A DNA stretch of 64,000 nt from Streptomyces fuscichromogenes (GCF_014645815.1 NZ_BMML01000031.1:43509-107508); one strand, 5' to 3'. Positions 52,563 through 61,236 are shown, numbered from the stretch's first letter. Translations and numbers: made by a program. Notes: generated from the letters alone by a model not told the origin.

Positions 52563-53621
52563 CTAGGCGAGGCCCAGCCGCTCGGCCGCGGCGGCCGCGT
52601 CGACCGGCACGGTGACCGGCTGCGGGGCGCCGGCGACGGCCCAGTCGGGGTCCTTCAGGCCGTTGCCGGTGACCGTGCAGACGATGCGCTGGCCCGGGTC
52701 GACCTTGCCCTGCTCTGCCGCCTTGAGCAGACCGGCGACGGACGCGGCGGAGGCGGGCTCCACGAAAACGCCCTCCTGCGCGGCCAACAGCCGGTAGGCG
52801 CGCAGGATCTCACGGTCCGTCACCTCGTCGATGAGGCCGCCGGACTCGTCCCGGGCCGCGAGCGCGAACTGCCAGGAGGCGGGGTTGCCGATCCGGATCG
52901 CGGTGGCGATGGTCGACGGGTCCTTGACGACCTCGCCGCGCACGATCGGGGCGCTGCCGGAGGCCTGGAAGCCCCACATCCGGGGCGTCCCGGCGGCGAT
53001 GCCGTCGGCGGCGTACTCCTTGTAGCCCTTCCAGTACGCGGTGATGTTGCCCGCGTTGCCGACCGGCAGGACGTGGATGTCGGGCGCGTCGCCGAGCATG
53101 TCCACGATCTCGAACGAGGCCGTCTTCTGGCCCTCGATACGCACCGGGTTGACCGAATTGACCAGCGCCACCGGGTAGTTCTCGCTCAGCTTGCGGGCGA
53201 GGGTGAGGCAGTCGTCGAAGTTGCCGTCGACCTGGAGGATCTTCGCGCCGTGCACGAGGGCCTGGCCCATCTTGCCCAGCGCGATCTTGCCGCGCGGCAC
53301 GAGCACGGCCGACACCATGCCGGCGCGCACGGCGTACGCGGCGGCGGAGGCGGAGGTGTTGCCCGTGGAGGCGCAGATGACCGCCTGCGCGCCCTCCTCC
53401 TTGGCCTTGCTGATGGCCATGGTCATACCGCGGTCCTTGAAGGACCCGGTCGGGTTCGCGCCCTCCACCTTGAGGTGGACCTCGCAGCCCGTGCGCTCGG
53501 AGAGCACCTGCGCGGGCACGAGGGGCGTGCCGCCCTCGCGGAGCGTCACGACCGGCGTGGTGTCGGACACCGGGAGTCGGTCCCGGTACTCCTCGATGAT
53601 TCCGCGCCACTGGTGGGTCAT
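52563..53621 (-). CDS. thrC: Threonine synthase
   Basis: 352 aa fold-type II PLP enzyme converting O-phosphohomoserine to threonine. PLP Lys in 'GANPTGSFKDRGMTMA', 'CASTGNTSASAAAYAVRAG' phosphate-binding, and 'PVGNAGNITAYWKGYKEY' Gly-rich loop. Its ribosome site lies in the last codons of hom, six bp upstream, so hom and thrC are one operon. Confidence 0.97.
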   Translation of the reverse strand: MTHQWRGIIEEYRDRLPVSDTTPVVTLREGGTPLVPAQVLSERTGCEVHLKVEGANPTGSFKDRGMTMAISKAKEEGAQAVICASTGNTSASAAAYAVRAGMVSAVLVPRGKIALGKMGQALVHGAKILQVDGNFDDCLTLARKLSENYPVALVNSVNPVRIEGQKTASFEIVDMLGDAPDIHVLPVGNAGNITAYWKGYKEYAADGIAAGTPRMWGFQASGSAPIVRGEVVKDPSTIATAIRIGNPASWQFALAARDESGGLIDEVTDREILRAYRLLAAQEGVFVEPASAASVAGLLKAAEQGKVDPGQRIVCTVTGNGLKDPDWAVAGAPQPVTVPVDAAAAAERLGLA

Positions 53622-53627
53622 TGCTGG

Positions 53628-54920
53628 TTACTCTCCTTCAACCCGCATGATGCTGGCGACACCCCGCACGGTGTCGAGCTTGCGCAGCGCCTCGACGGTC
53701 CCGGACAGGGAGGCGTCGGAGGCCCGATGGGTGACGACGACGAGGGAGGCCTCGCCGTCCTTGCCGGTCTGCCGAACCGTATCGATGGAAACCCCGTGCT
53801 CGGCGAACACGGTGGCTACCTGGGCGAGAACACCCGGTTTGTCAGCGACGTCGAGGCTGATGTGGTAGCGCGTGACGACATCGCCCATCGGCGAGACGGG
53901 CAGGGCGGCGTACGCCGACTCGCCGGGCCCCGTTGCCCCGCTGAGCCGGTTGCGGCAGACGGCGACCAGGTCGCCGAGGACCGCGGAGGCCGTGGGCGCA
54001 CCGCCGGCGCCGGGCCCGTAGAACATCAGCTGACCGGAGGCGTCCGACTCCACGAAGACGGCGTTGTACGCGCCGCGCACGGAGGCGAGCGGATGGGTCA
54101 GCGGAATCATGGCGGGGTGCACGCGAGCCGTCACCGAGCCGCCGTCCCCGGCGCGCTCACAGATGGCGAGCAGCTTGATGGTGCAGCCCATGTTCTTGGC
54201 GGAGGCGAAGTCGGAGGCGGTGACCTCGGTCATGCCCTCGCGGTAGACGTCGTCGAGGCGGACCCGCGAGTGGAAGGCGATCCCGGCGAGGATGGCGGCC
54301 TTGGCGGCGGCGTCGAAGCCCTCGACATCGGCGGTCGGGTCGGCTTCCGCGTATCCGAGCGCGGTGGCCTCGTCGAGGGCCTCCTGGTACCCGGCCCCGG
54401 TCGAGTCCATCTTGTCGAGGATGAAGTTGGTGGTCCCGTTGACGATCCCGAGCACCCGGTTGACCTTGTCGCCGGCCAGGGACTCGCGCAGCGGGCGGAT
54501 CAGCGGGATGGCACCGGCGACGGCGGCCTCGTAGTAGAGGTCCCGGCCGTGCTGCTCGGCGGCCGCGTGCAGGGCCGCGCCGTCCTGGGCGAGCAGCGCC
54601 TTGTTGGCGGACACGACCGACGCGCCGTGCTCGAAGGCGGTGGTGATGAGGGTGCGGGCGGGCTCGATACCCCCGATGACCTCCACCACCACATCGATGT
54701 CCCCGCGTTTGACGAGGGCGGTGGCGTCCGTGGTGACCAGCGCCGGGTCGATGCCTTCCCGCACCTTGGAGGGCCGTCGGACGGCCACCCCGGCCAGCTC
54801 GATCGGGGCGCCGATCCGCTGTGCGAGGTCGTCGGCGTGCGTCGTCATGATGCGCGCCACCTCTGAGCCGACAACCCCACAGCCCAGCAGCGCCACCTTC
54901 AGCGGACGCGTACGCATCAT
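53628..54920 (-). CDS. hom: Homoserine dehydrogenase
   Basis: 430 aa. NAD(P) motif 'KVALLGCGVVGSEVARIM', 'VVVEVIGGIEPARTLI', 'VSANKALLA' and 'YYEAAVAGAIPLIRPLRESLAGD' with the catalytic Lys region, 'NGTTNFIL', and a C-terminal ACT domain 'RYHISLDVADKPGVLAQVATVFAEHGVSIDTVRQ' that usually mediates threonine feedback inhibition. ATG 54920 or the adjacent ATG 54917; a GAGG lies four and seven bases ahead respectively. 134 bp after lysA. Confidence 0.96.
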   Translation of the reverse strand: MMRTRPLKVALLGCGVVGSEVARIMTTHADDLAQRIGAPIELAGVAVRRPSKVREGIDPALVTTDATALVKRGDIDVVVEVIGGIEPARTLITTAFEHGASVVSANKALLAQDGAALHAAAEQHGRDLYYEAAVAGAIPLIRPLRESLAGDKVNRVLGIVNGTTNFILDKMDSTGAGYQEALDEATALGYAEADPTADVEGFDAAAKAAILAGIAFHSRVRLDDVYREGMTEVTASDFASAKNMGCTIKLLAICERAGDGGSVTARVHPAMIPLTHPLASVRGAYNAVFVESDASGQLMFYGPGAGGAPTASAVLGDLVAVCRNRLSGATGPGESAYAALPVSPMGDVVTRYHISLDVADKPGVLAQVATVFAEHGVSIDTVRQTGKDGEASLVVVTHRASDASLSGTVEALRKLDTVRGVASIMRVEGE

Positions 54921-55054
54921 CCGACCTCGTTTCCTCATACCGTCTACGGTTCGACCAGTCTCACTCACCGGACGGGAGTTTCTACCCTTCGTCCGGATCG
55001 TGAGACATCTATTTCATTCTGTGAGGATGGCAGACAGGAGATCTTCCATCCGGG

Positions 55055-56446
55055 TCACCCCACGTCGAGACGGAGGAGGTCCTCCTCCGTCTCCCGGCGC
55101 ACGATCACCCGGGCCGCGCCGTCGCGCACGGCGACGACGGGCGGCCTGAGCACGTGGTTGTAGTTGCTGGCCATGGAACGGCAGTAGGCGCCGGTGGCCG
55201 GTACGGCGATGAGGTCACCGGGGGCCAGATCGCCCGGCAGGAACGCGTCCTTCACCACGATGTCCCCGCTCTCGCAGTGCTTGCCGACGACGCGGGCGAG
55301 CATCGGCTCGGCATCGCTCGTCCGCGACACCAGGGCGACGCTGTACTCGGCGTCGTACAGTGCGGTGCGGATGTTGTCCGACATGCCCCCGTCGACCGAC
55401 ACATAGGTGCGCAGCCCGTCCAGGGGCTTGATGGTGCCGACCTCGTACAGCGTGAAGGCGGTCGGCCCGACGACGGCCCGCCCGGGCTCCACGGAGATCC
55501 GGGGGGTCCGCAGCCGGGCGGCCTCGCACTCCCGCGTCACGATCTCGGTCAGCGCCTTGGCGATCTCGTGCGGCTCACGCGGATCGTCGTCGCTCGTGTA
55601 CGCGATCCCGAGCCCGCCCCCCAGATCGATCTCGGGCAGCTCGACCCCGTGCTCGTCCCGGATGTCCTTCAGCAGCCCGACCACCCGGTGCGCGGCGACC
55701 TCGAACCCGGACATGTCGAAGATCTGCGACCCGATGTGCGAGTGGATGCCGATGACCTCAAGACCGTCGAGCTGAAGGGCCCGTCGCACGGCCTCCGCGG
55801 CCTGCCCGCCCGCCAGCGGAATCCCGAACTTCTGGTCCTCGTGGGCGGTGGCGATGAACTCGTGGGTGTGCGCTTCCACCCCCACGGTGATCCGGATCTG
55901 CACGCGCTGCCGGGTGCCGAGCTCCTGCGCGATGTGCGCGACCCGCACGATCTCCTGGAACGAGTCGAGCACGATCCGCCCCACACCGGCCTCGACGGCC
56001 CTGCGGATCTCCCCCTCCGACTTGTTGTTGCCGTGGAAGGCGATGCGGTCGGCGGGCATCCCGGCGGACAGGGCGGTCACCAGCTCGCCCCCGGAGCACA
56101 CATCGAGATTGAGCCCCTCCTCGTGCAGCCAGCGCACGACGGCCCGCGACAGGAACGCCTTGCCGGCGTAGAACACGTCGGCGTCCGGCCCGAAGGCGGT
56201 GCGCCAGGCGCGCGCCCGGGCCCGGAAGTCGGTCTCGTCGAGGACGTAGGCGGGGGTGCCGAACTCCGCGGCGAGGGTCTTCACGTCGACACCGCCGACG
56301 GTGACGACCCCGTCGGTGTCACGGGTGACGGTCTGGGCCCACACCTTCGGGTCGAGGGCGTTGAGGTCGGTGGGCGGGGCGGCGTAGTGGCCCTCCGGCA
56401 GGACGTCTGCGTGCCGGGGCCCGGCGGGGTGTGCGGAACGGCTCAT
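55055..56446 (-). CDS. lysA: Diaminopimelate decarboxylase
   Basis: 463 aa, last step of lysine synthesis. PLP Lys96 in 'VFYAGKAFLSR', 'DVCSGGELVTAL', 'HGNNKSEGEI', 'GIHSHIGSQIFD', 'EIDLGGGLGIAYT', 'SVEPGRAVVGPTAFTLYEVGTIK' and the active-site 'GKHCESGDIV' Cys, all intact. ATG 56446 behind a weak AAGAG site. Twenty bp after the ArgS-related gene, so co-transcribed. Confidence 0.97.
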   Translation of the reverse strand: MSRSAHPAGPRHADVLPEGHYAAPPTDLNALDPKVWAQTVTRDTDGVVTVGGVDVKTLAAEFGTPAYVLDETDFRARARAWRTAFGPDADVFYAGKAFLSRAVVRWLHEEGLNLDVCSGGELVTALSAGMPADRIAFHGNNKSEGEIRRAVEAGVGRIVLDSFQEIVRVAHIAQELGTRQRVQIRITVGVEAHTHEFIATAHEDQKFGIPLAGGQAAEAVRRALQLDGLEVIGIHSHIGSQIFDMSGFEVAAHRVVGLLKDIRDEHGVELPEIDLGGGLGIAYTSDDDPREPHEIAKALTEIVTRECEAARLRTPRISVEPGRAVVGPTAFTLYEVGTIKPLDGLRTYVSVDGGMSDNIRTALYDAEYSVALVSRTSDAEPMLARVVGKHCESGDIVVKDAFLPGDLAPGDLIAVPATGAYCRSMASNYNHVLRPPVVAVRDGAARVIVRRETEEDLLRLDVG

Positions 56447-56466
56447 TGCTCTTCTGGCGCTCTCTG

Positions 56467-57444
56467 TCAGAGGTGGTCGGGTGCGTCGATGCCGAGCAGG
56501 GACAGGCCGCCGACCAGCACCGTCCCGGCGGCTTCGGCGAGGGCGAGCCGGGCACGGTGGGCGACCGAGGGTTTCTCGTCGCCGCGCGGCAGCACGGTCG
56601 GCAGGAACGGCAGAACGGCGTCGGCGACGATGACGAGGTGCCGGGCGAGCCGGTCGGGGCCACGGTGGACGGCCGCGCCGGCGAGGATGCGCGGATAGTC
56701 GGCGAGGGCGGCGACCAGACCGCCCGGAGCGTCGGGAACCTCGCCGGGCACGGCACCGAACCCGAGCCGCCCTGCCCCCCGCCCGACGGCCCGCACCCGG
56801 GCATGCGCGTACCGCACCCGGAACAGCGGATTGCTCTCCCGCTGCACGAGATGGTCGGCGGTGATCCTGGGCCGGTCGTGCGCGGCCGGATGCAGCAGCG
56901 CCCACTGGGCGGCGTCGGGCCCGAGCGGGGCCGGGTCCTCCGGCGCCGGGACGGGCCGCAGACTGACGGGTTCCCCGTGCTCGACCTCACCGCGGCCGCC
57001 CTGCGTCGCGACGATCCGCACCACCGCGTCGGCGACGACCTCGGCCCGGACGTCGTACGGCACCCGCAGCGCGACGACCTGCCCGGCGAGGGCGTCGCCG
57101 TGGCCGTAGCCGCCTCCGAGCCGGCGGATCTCCGCGACCAGGGTGGCGGTCGGCGAGGTCCCGGCGCTGAGGGAGATGTTGAGAAACCCGGGCCCGGTCA
57201 CCACGACGTCCTCGACGCCCGCGCACTCCGCGAGGCGCGGCACGAGGATCTCGGCGACCCGCAGCGGCGGCTGGCCGGCGGGCCGGGCGAGCTGCAACGC
57301 GATGTTGGTGGCGTAGTCCCCGCGGCCGCCGGGCCCCGGCGGCGTCACCACGACCCGCTCCGGCACGCTCACACTGAGCTCCCCCTCGTCCACGGCACGA
57401 CGCACCGCGCGCAGCACGGTACGGGAGAGCTCGACGGGGGTCAC
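56467..57444 (-). CDS. nrtL: ArgS-related anticodon-binding protein NrtL
   Basis: 325 aa from GTG 57444. N-terminal 'ELSVSVPERVVVTPPGPGGRGDYATNIALQLARPAGQPPLRVAEIL' corresponds to the Add-1/tRNA-recognition start of arginyl-tRNA synthetase and 'VVVTGPGFLNISLS' continues it; the C-terminal half 'NPLFRVRYAHARVRAVGR...' resembles the DALR anticodon-binding domain. The Rossmann catalytic core with HIGH and KMSKS is missing, so it cannot be a normal ArgS. Conserved ahead of lysA in streptomycetes. Probably leaderless: TACGCT ends six bases before the GTG. Function unknown. Confidence 0.88.
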   Translation of the reverse strand: MTPVELSRTVLRAVRRAVDEGELSVSVPERVVVTPPGPGGRGDYATNIALQLARPAGQPPLRVAEILVPRLAECAGVEDVVVTGPGFLNISLSAGTSPTATLVAEIRRLGGGYGHGDALAGQVVALRVPYDVRAEVVADAVVRIVATQGGRGEVEHGEPVSLRPVPAPEDPAPLGPDAAQWALLHPAAHDRPRITADHLVQRESNPLFRVRYAHARVRAVGRGAGRLGFGAVPGEVPDAPGGLVAALADYPRILAGAAVHRGPDRLARHLVIVADAVLPFLPTVLPRGDEKPSVAHRARLALAEAAGTVLVGGLSLLGIDAPDHL

Positions 57445-57450
57445 GGGACA

Positions 57451-57456
57451 AGCGTA
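57451..57456 (-). promoter_or_regulatory. -10 box of probable leaderless promoter for nrtL-lysA
   Basis: On the minus strand TACGCT, six bases (TGTCCC), GTG 57444; no Shine-Dalgarno. Confidence 0.5.
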
Positions 57457-57774
57457 GGGGAGGAGGGGGGTGGGTAGGCGAGCCGGATTGGCCCCGATTC
57501 CGAGATATGGACGAACGCCCCGACCGGAACCCCCTGACCCGATCAGCCGCCCCCACCAGCCGACCCCACCAGCCGAACCGATCAGCCGCCCCCACCGACT
57601 GACCCCATCAGCGCCCATCGCCTGGCCCCATCAGCCCGCACGATCCCCCACAATCCCGCACGATCACCCACCAGCCCCGTCTCCCCAGCCGACTCACGCC
57701 GCCACCCCGCGCGATCACTCACGGGATTGCTCACGCGATCACTCACGGCTCACCTCTCACGGCTCACGGCTCGC
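57457..57774. repeat. Degenerate short-repeat region upstream of nrtL
   Basis: 318 bp without a gene. 57535-57640 repeats variants of GATCAGCCGCCCCCACCAGCC; 57700-57780 repeats GATCACTCACGG/GCTCACGG words. It separates nrtL from the response-regulator gene. Confidence 0.6.
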
Positions 57775-58242
57775 TCACGGACAGACGGGGTTCCCCCCGG
57801 CCCGCTCCCCCGAGAAACGGACATCGTCACCGACACTCCCGCCCTCACCCTCCGCCGCACCGCCCCGCCGTCGGCCGATCAACTCCCGTACCAGCTGCAC
57901 GAGTTCGGCGGGCTCGAAGGGCTTGGCGAGAAACGCGTCCACGCCGACGTCCAGACCGGTCTCGACCTCGTACTGCGTACAGGCACTGACGATGGCGAGG
58001 GGAAGGTCATGGGTCCGGGGGTCGGCACGGAGCTGGGCGGCCGTCCGCAGCCCGTCGAGCCGGGGCATCACGACGTCGAGAGTGATCACGTCGGGGCGCA
58101 CCCGATGAACGACATCCAGACACTCGGCACCGTCGGCCGCGGTCACGACCTCGATACCCTCCAGTTCGAGATTGACCCTGATCAGCTGGCGGATGACCTT
58201 GTTGTCATCGACAACAAGCACCCGGCCCGACGCCCCTGGCAC
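57775..58242 (-). CDS. Stand-alone response regulator (receiver domain)
   Basis: 155 aa from GTG 58242. Receiver fold only: acidic pair Asp12-Asp13 in 'VLVVDDNKVIRQLI', phospho-acceptor Asp56 in 'VITLDVVMPRLDG', switch Ser in 'LAIVSACTQ' and Lys in 'DAFLAKPFEP'. It ends in a Gly/Glu-rich tail of about 25 residues without output domain, as in CheY-like regulators. No kinase is adjacent. Probably leaderless: TACTCT (58254-58249) ends six bases before the GTG. Confidence 0.93.
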   Translation of the reverse strand: MPGASGRVLVVDDNKVIRQLIRVNLELEGIEVVTAADGAECLDVVHRVRPDVITLDVVMPRLDGLRTAAQLRADPRTHDLPLAIVSACTQYEVETGLDVGVDAFLAKPFEPAELVQLVRELIGRRRGGAAEGEGGSVGDDVRFSGERAGGNPVCP

Positions 58243-58248
58243 AAGTCG

Positions 58249-58254
58249 AGAGTA
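58249..58254 (-). promoter_or_regulatory. -10 box of probable leaderless promoter for response regulator
   Basis: Minus-strand TACTCT, spacer CGACTT (six bases), GTG 58242. Confidence 0.5.
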
Positions 58255-58394
58255 GGTCCGGACCGGCCACCGCGTCCGGGTTTTCCCGACTTCCGCCCCC
58301 TGCGGAGGAGCACCCCCGGAAACCCGTTCCTGATCACCCCGACCGAGCTGGTAGTGTTCTACCCGTCGCCGCGAGCAACAGCTCAACGCCAGAC

Positions 58395-58466
58395 GCCCCC
58401 GTAGCTCAGGGGATAGAGCAACGGCCTCCGGAGCCGTGTGCGCAGGTTCGAATCCTGCCGGGGGCA
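58395..58466 (+). tRNA. tRNA-Arg(CCG)
   Basis: Cloverleaf: acceptor GCCCCCG/CGGGGGC with discriminator A, D arm GCTC...GAGC, anticodon stem ACGGC/GCCGT with loop CTCCGGA (anticodon CCG, reading CGG), variable loop, T arm CAGG-TTCGAAT-CCTG. The CCA end is not encoded (ACC T follows). It is divergent from the response regulator and followed by a strong terminator. The gene region after it is rich in decayed mobile-element genes. Confidence 0.97.
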
Positions 58467-58483
58467 CCTTGATGAGGTGCCTA

Positions 58484-58523
58484 AAGACCCCGCCACCAGC
58501 GCGCTTGCTGGGTGCGGGGTCTT
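58484..58523 (+). terminator. Terminator after tRNA-Arg
   Basis: AAGACCCCGC-CACCAGC pairs with GCTGG-GTGCGGGGTCTT (17 bp, nearly perfect), followed by GTTGTTT. Confidence 0.85.
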
Positions 58524-58689
58524 GTTGTTTGTGCAGGCGGGTGCGGCTCGATGCGGCCTCATGACAGTGATCACGTAATGACGACGTAATGATCTTGGCG
58601 GGCCTTCTGGCAGGTCAGCGCCGCTCTCGGGCGTCCGGCGATGACACCGCATCTGGGCGCACACACGATCTTGTGATGTTCTGCTCGCC

Positions 58690-59157
58690 ATGTCCGGTCT
58701 TCTCTCAACCCTGATCGCAGTCCTCGGGACCCTGCTCGGCGTCGCCATGACGCATCTGTTCCAGCGCCGATCGGCCGCCAATGACCAGCTCTTCGCCACT
58801 CAGCAACAGCTCCGGTCCGAGCGCATGTCCGTGTACAGCGATTTCGCCGGCGCCGTGACCGAGTTCAGGCGAGGCCAACAAGACCGCTGGCACCGCAAGA
58901 ACGAGGACCCGGACAGTCCCGCCCGCTTCGAAGCGCGCGTCGAGGCGTACCGCCTTCGAGGGATTGCCCTCCATGCGCTGTTCCGAGTCCAGCTCATAGC
59001 AAGCAGCCACGAAGTCGTGAGTGCGGCACGACACGCCTACACGGTGACGGACCAGGTCCACTCGGCAGCTGACAAGACAGAACTGAGCGCGGTGGGCGCA
59101 CAGGCACGGGACGCCTTGGAAGACTTCGTGAAACTGGCGGCTTCCGACGTGCGATAG
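58690..59157 (+). CDS. Hypothetical membrane-anchored protein
   Basis: 155 aa. An N-terminal membrane helix ('LLSTLIAVLGTLLGVAMTHLF', residues about 4-24) then a soluble, mostly helical part with 'QQQLRSERMSVYSDFAGAVTEFRRGQQDRW' that resembles the coiled stalks of small actinomycete membrane proteins often found on mobile or accessory DNA. No catalytic motif. A clean terminator follows. First gene of the accessory stretch after the tRNA. Confidence 0.7.
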   Translation: MSGLLSTLIAVLGTLLGVAMTHLFQRRSAANDQLFATQQQLRSERMSVYSDFAGAVTEFRRGQQDRWHRKNEDPDSPARFEARVEAYRLRGIALHALFRVQLIASSHEVVSAARHAYTVTDQVHSAADKTELSAVGAQARDALEDFVKLAASDVR

Positions 59158-59163
59158 CAACAC

Positions 59164-59191
59164 GGAAGCCCCGGATCTCTCCGGGGCTTCC
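59164..59191 (+). terminator. Terminator after the membrane-protein gene
   Basis: GGAAGCCCCGG, loop ATCTCT, CCGGGGCTTCC: 11-bp perfect stem, seven bases beyond the stop. Confidence 0.75.
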
Positions 59192-59214
59192 GCGTGCGTG
59201 ATGTGCGGCTCCTT

Positions 59215-59431
59215 CAGGCCTCGGTCTCGCCCTCCTCCCCCCCAGCCCCTTCAGGATCCGGTCGTTCACCTCCGTGCTGCAGGTCGTACGGCGCGCCGTC
59301 GGGACGGACGCGACCTGTTCGGATGGGAAGGTCAGGCTCCGGGCTTGCTTCCACGGACGGAAGTACGAGGACGCCGCGATGACGTTGCCCCGCTCGACCG
59401 GTCGTGGCCACCCATGTACGTGAGCGCGGTC
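59215..59431 (-). pseudogene. Relic of tyrosine integrase (fragment 1)
   Basis: The minus strand gives, in different frames, 'TALTYMGGHDRSS', then 'GNVIAASSYFRPWKQARSLTFPSEQVAS' and 'GAPYDLQHGG', the last being a degraded form of the R-P-Y-D-L-R-H box of Streptomyces phage-type integrases (catalytic R changed to Q). Frames shift between the pieces. The first piece shares a 41-bp DNA match (38 identical) with integrase relic 2 at 61484-61524. Confidence 0.6.
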
Positions 59432-59469
59432 ACCCCGTCTCAGCCGACAACCACCCGCAACCGGGTGTC

Positions 59470-59982
59470 CTAGCTGCCCGGCTGTCCCAACAGCTGGGTT
59501 GACCTGGGAAAATGACTGAGGCGGCGAGAGTCGCGGCTGTCTCGCGTGGTCCTGTAAGGCGACGTGGCCCAGGACGAGCGCGGGAGGCCGCGTCGCAAAG
59601 CGGTACGGGATTCCCGCTCGTCGGAGGTGACTCCCCCGTAGCCGATCTGTGAGGGCTCACCGTCGCGGTAGCGGACGGTGCAGTTCCCTTGGCTGCGGCC
59701 GGGGAACTCCAACCGTCCGGAGTCCAGAGCGGCGGCCCACTCCTCGTAGGCGGGCCGGCCGTGAGGTGCCCACGCACGCACCTCGCTATCGGCCGGCGGC
59801 CGTATGAACGGACCGTCGTCGGTGTCCTTGGCCTCGATCATGAGAGGGAAGTCCAGCACGGTTCCCGTGCCGCCGGTGAAGATGTACTCCTGCCGCGCCG
59901 GCTCGGCTTCCTGGGCCTGCTGGAACGCGGCCGCCAGATCACGCTGGTACGGACCCGTGCGGGCTCATTCGTCGCCGCTCAT
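59470..59982 (-). pseudogene. Gene interrupted by a TGA at codon 6
   Basis: ATG 59982 has AGGGG six bases ahead and reads MSGDE, then TGA (59967-59965), then an open frame of 164 codons: 'ARTGPYQRDLAAAFQQAQEAEPARQEYIFTGGTGTVLDFPLMIEAKD' and 'PFIRPPADSEVRAWAPHGRPAYEEWAAALDSGRLEFPGRSQGNCTVRYRDGEPSQIGYGG'. The coding quality after the TGA is good, and a single TGG-to-TGA change would explain it. An internal GTG at 59859 could start a shorter protein. No family recognised. Confidence 0.55.
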
Positions 59983-60075
59983 CCGCGTCCCCTGTCCATT
60001 CAACTGCCTGTTCAAGAGCGGAGTGCAGGAGACGGCACTGACAGGTCATCCCACGTCATCCCTCGCGGACGGTGG

Positions 60076-60345
60076 TCACTCCGTGGCCGCCACCCACAGA
60101 TCCCGACAGAAAGCCGGCACCTCGCTGAGACCCACTGGGTCAGGCCTGGCTCCAAGCTCGTTGATGGCGGGCAAAGCCGTACACCCGCTCGACCCGCTCG
60201 GCAGTCAGCACCCCTGACAGCGACGCCAGTGCCGCCACCTGACGCTCCTGATACACGCGCACTCGTGCTCGCGGAGCAGGTCGTCGATACGCCGGTCGGC
60301 TATGTGCTGCCGTCCGTCGAGAAACCTCCCGTAGCGGGTGAGCAC
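60076..60345 (-). pseudogene. Multi-frameshift gene relic
   Basis: Reading the minus strand, protein-like segments pass through three frames: 'LTRYGRFLDGRQHIADRRIDDLLREHE', then 'RVYQERQVAALASLSGVLTAERVERVYG', then 'ALPAINELGARPDPVGLSEVPAFCRDLWVAATE' with stop TGA at 60078-60076. Each joins the next at a plausible position, suggesting one short gene that lost bases at two places. Function unknown. Confidence 0.4.
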
Positions 60346-60399
60346 GATCTCAACGCTCGTTCACATTCCAGGTGGCCGTGGTGCGCGACCGGCACTCGA

Positions 60400-61230
60400 T
60401 CACTGGCCTGGGATCGTCACCCTCTCGTCCTGCGGGCCGCGAACCCGGGCGAGCAGACCGTCGATGGCGGGGCGTAGAGGGGCGGGCTGGGTCGTCGACG
60501 TCCAGGTCTCGACGCCCACGGGCCGGCCGCTGTCCCGCTGAATGCCCTCGGCCAGGCGAGCGAGGTCATCTTGGTGGAGTGTGCCGTTGACGAAGAGGTA
60601 GGCGGCGCAGTCCACCTCTCGCGCCCGTCGTACGAAGCTGTCCGAAGACGTCGCCGAAATGTGGCCGGAGTCGTCCGGGGCGTATGCGGCGAAGGTGCCG
60701 ATTCTGACACCGTCGGGCTGCGCCACGAGGACGGCGAGCGGTTCGCCCAGCCCGCTGTCGGGGTGGCGTTCCACCTGCTCGCCCTCGGCGCGTGCGGTCT
60801 CGACGGCATCGAGGACCCGGTTCTCGAAGACGGTGATCTCCACGGCGTGAACCGCCGGGTCACGGTCTGCCGCGGGGTCGAGTCTCTTGAGGACGTTCAA
60901 CAGGGCCTGGGCCTGGTCGGTCAGCCCGGAATGGGCTTGTTCGGCCGCCTGCCTGCGCAGTTCCGACATCGTGAACTCCCAGTCGCCGATTCGCACGCTC
61001 TCGATGGTGCGGCCGCTGACGGCCATCAGGAGAAACAGGGCTCCGATCACGACCAGGGTGACGCTGCCCGCCTGGTTCTCCGAGACGAAGACCGCGACCA
61101 CTCCGGCCCCGGCGAACATGCTCCCGGCCACTCCGGCCGCAGGCCGCTCCCACCTGCTTTCCAAGGGCCCCAGGCGCACGGGCCGCGCCCCGCCTTGTGC
61201 CCCTGTCGAACTTCCAACCCGTCTCGGCAT
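60400..61230 (-). CDS. Hypothetical membrane protein with C-terminal soluble domain
   Basis: 276 aa. Two adjacent membrane helices near the N-terminus ('AAGVAGSMFAGAGVVAVFVS' and 'GSVTLVVIGALFLLMAVSG'), then a cytoplasmic domain of about 190 residues: 'FENRVLDAVETARAEG', 'LAVLVAQPDGVRIGTFAAYAPDD' and 'DCAAYLFVNGTLHQDDLARLAEGIQRDSGRPVGVETW', an alternating beta/alpha pattern compatible with a nuclease- or sensor-like fold, not identified. ATG 61230 is six bases behind a TAGGAT box on the minus strand. Lies between the two integrase relics. Confidence 0.75.
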   Translation of the reverse strand: MPRRVGSSTGAQGGARPVRLGPLESRWERPAAGVAGSMFAGAGVVAVFVSENQAGSVTLVVIGALFLLMAVSGRTIESVRIGDWEFTMSELRRQAAEQAHSGLTDQAQALLNVLKRLDPAADRDPAVHAVEITVFENRVLDAVETARAEGEQVERHPDSGLGEPLAVLVAQPDGVRIGTFAAYAPDDSGHISATSSDSFVRRAREVDCAAYLFVNGTLHQDDLARLAEGIQRDSGRPVGVETWTSTTQPAPLRPAIDGLLARVRGPQDERVTIPGQ

Positions 61231-61236
61231 GCGTGG

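Noticed and set aside
52491..54866. A 791-codon plus-strand frame opposite thrC and hom
   Set aside because: Antisense to two well-defined enzymes; low-complexity Gly/Arg/Val/Asp composition.
57457..57774. Possible CRISPR-like array upstream of nrtL
   Set aside because: The repeated words vary in length and sequence and have no constant spacers; no cas gene is present. Treated as degenerate low-complexity repeats.
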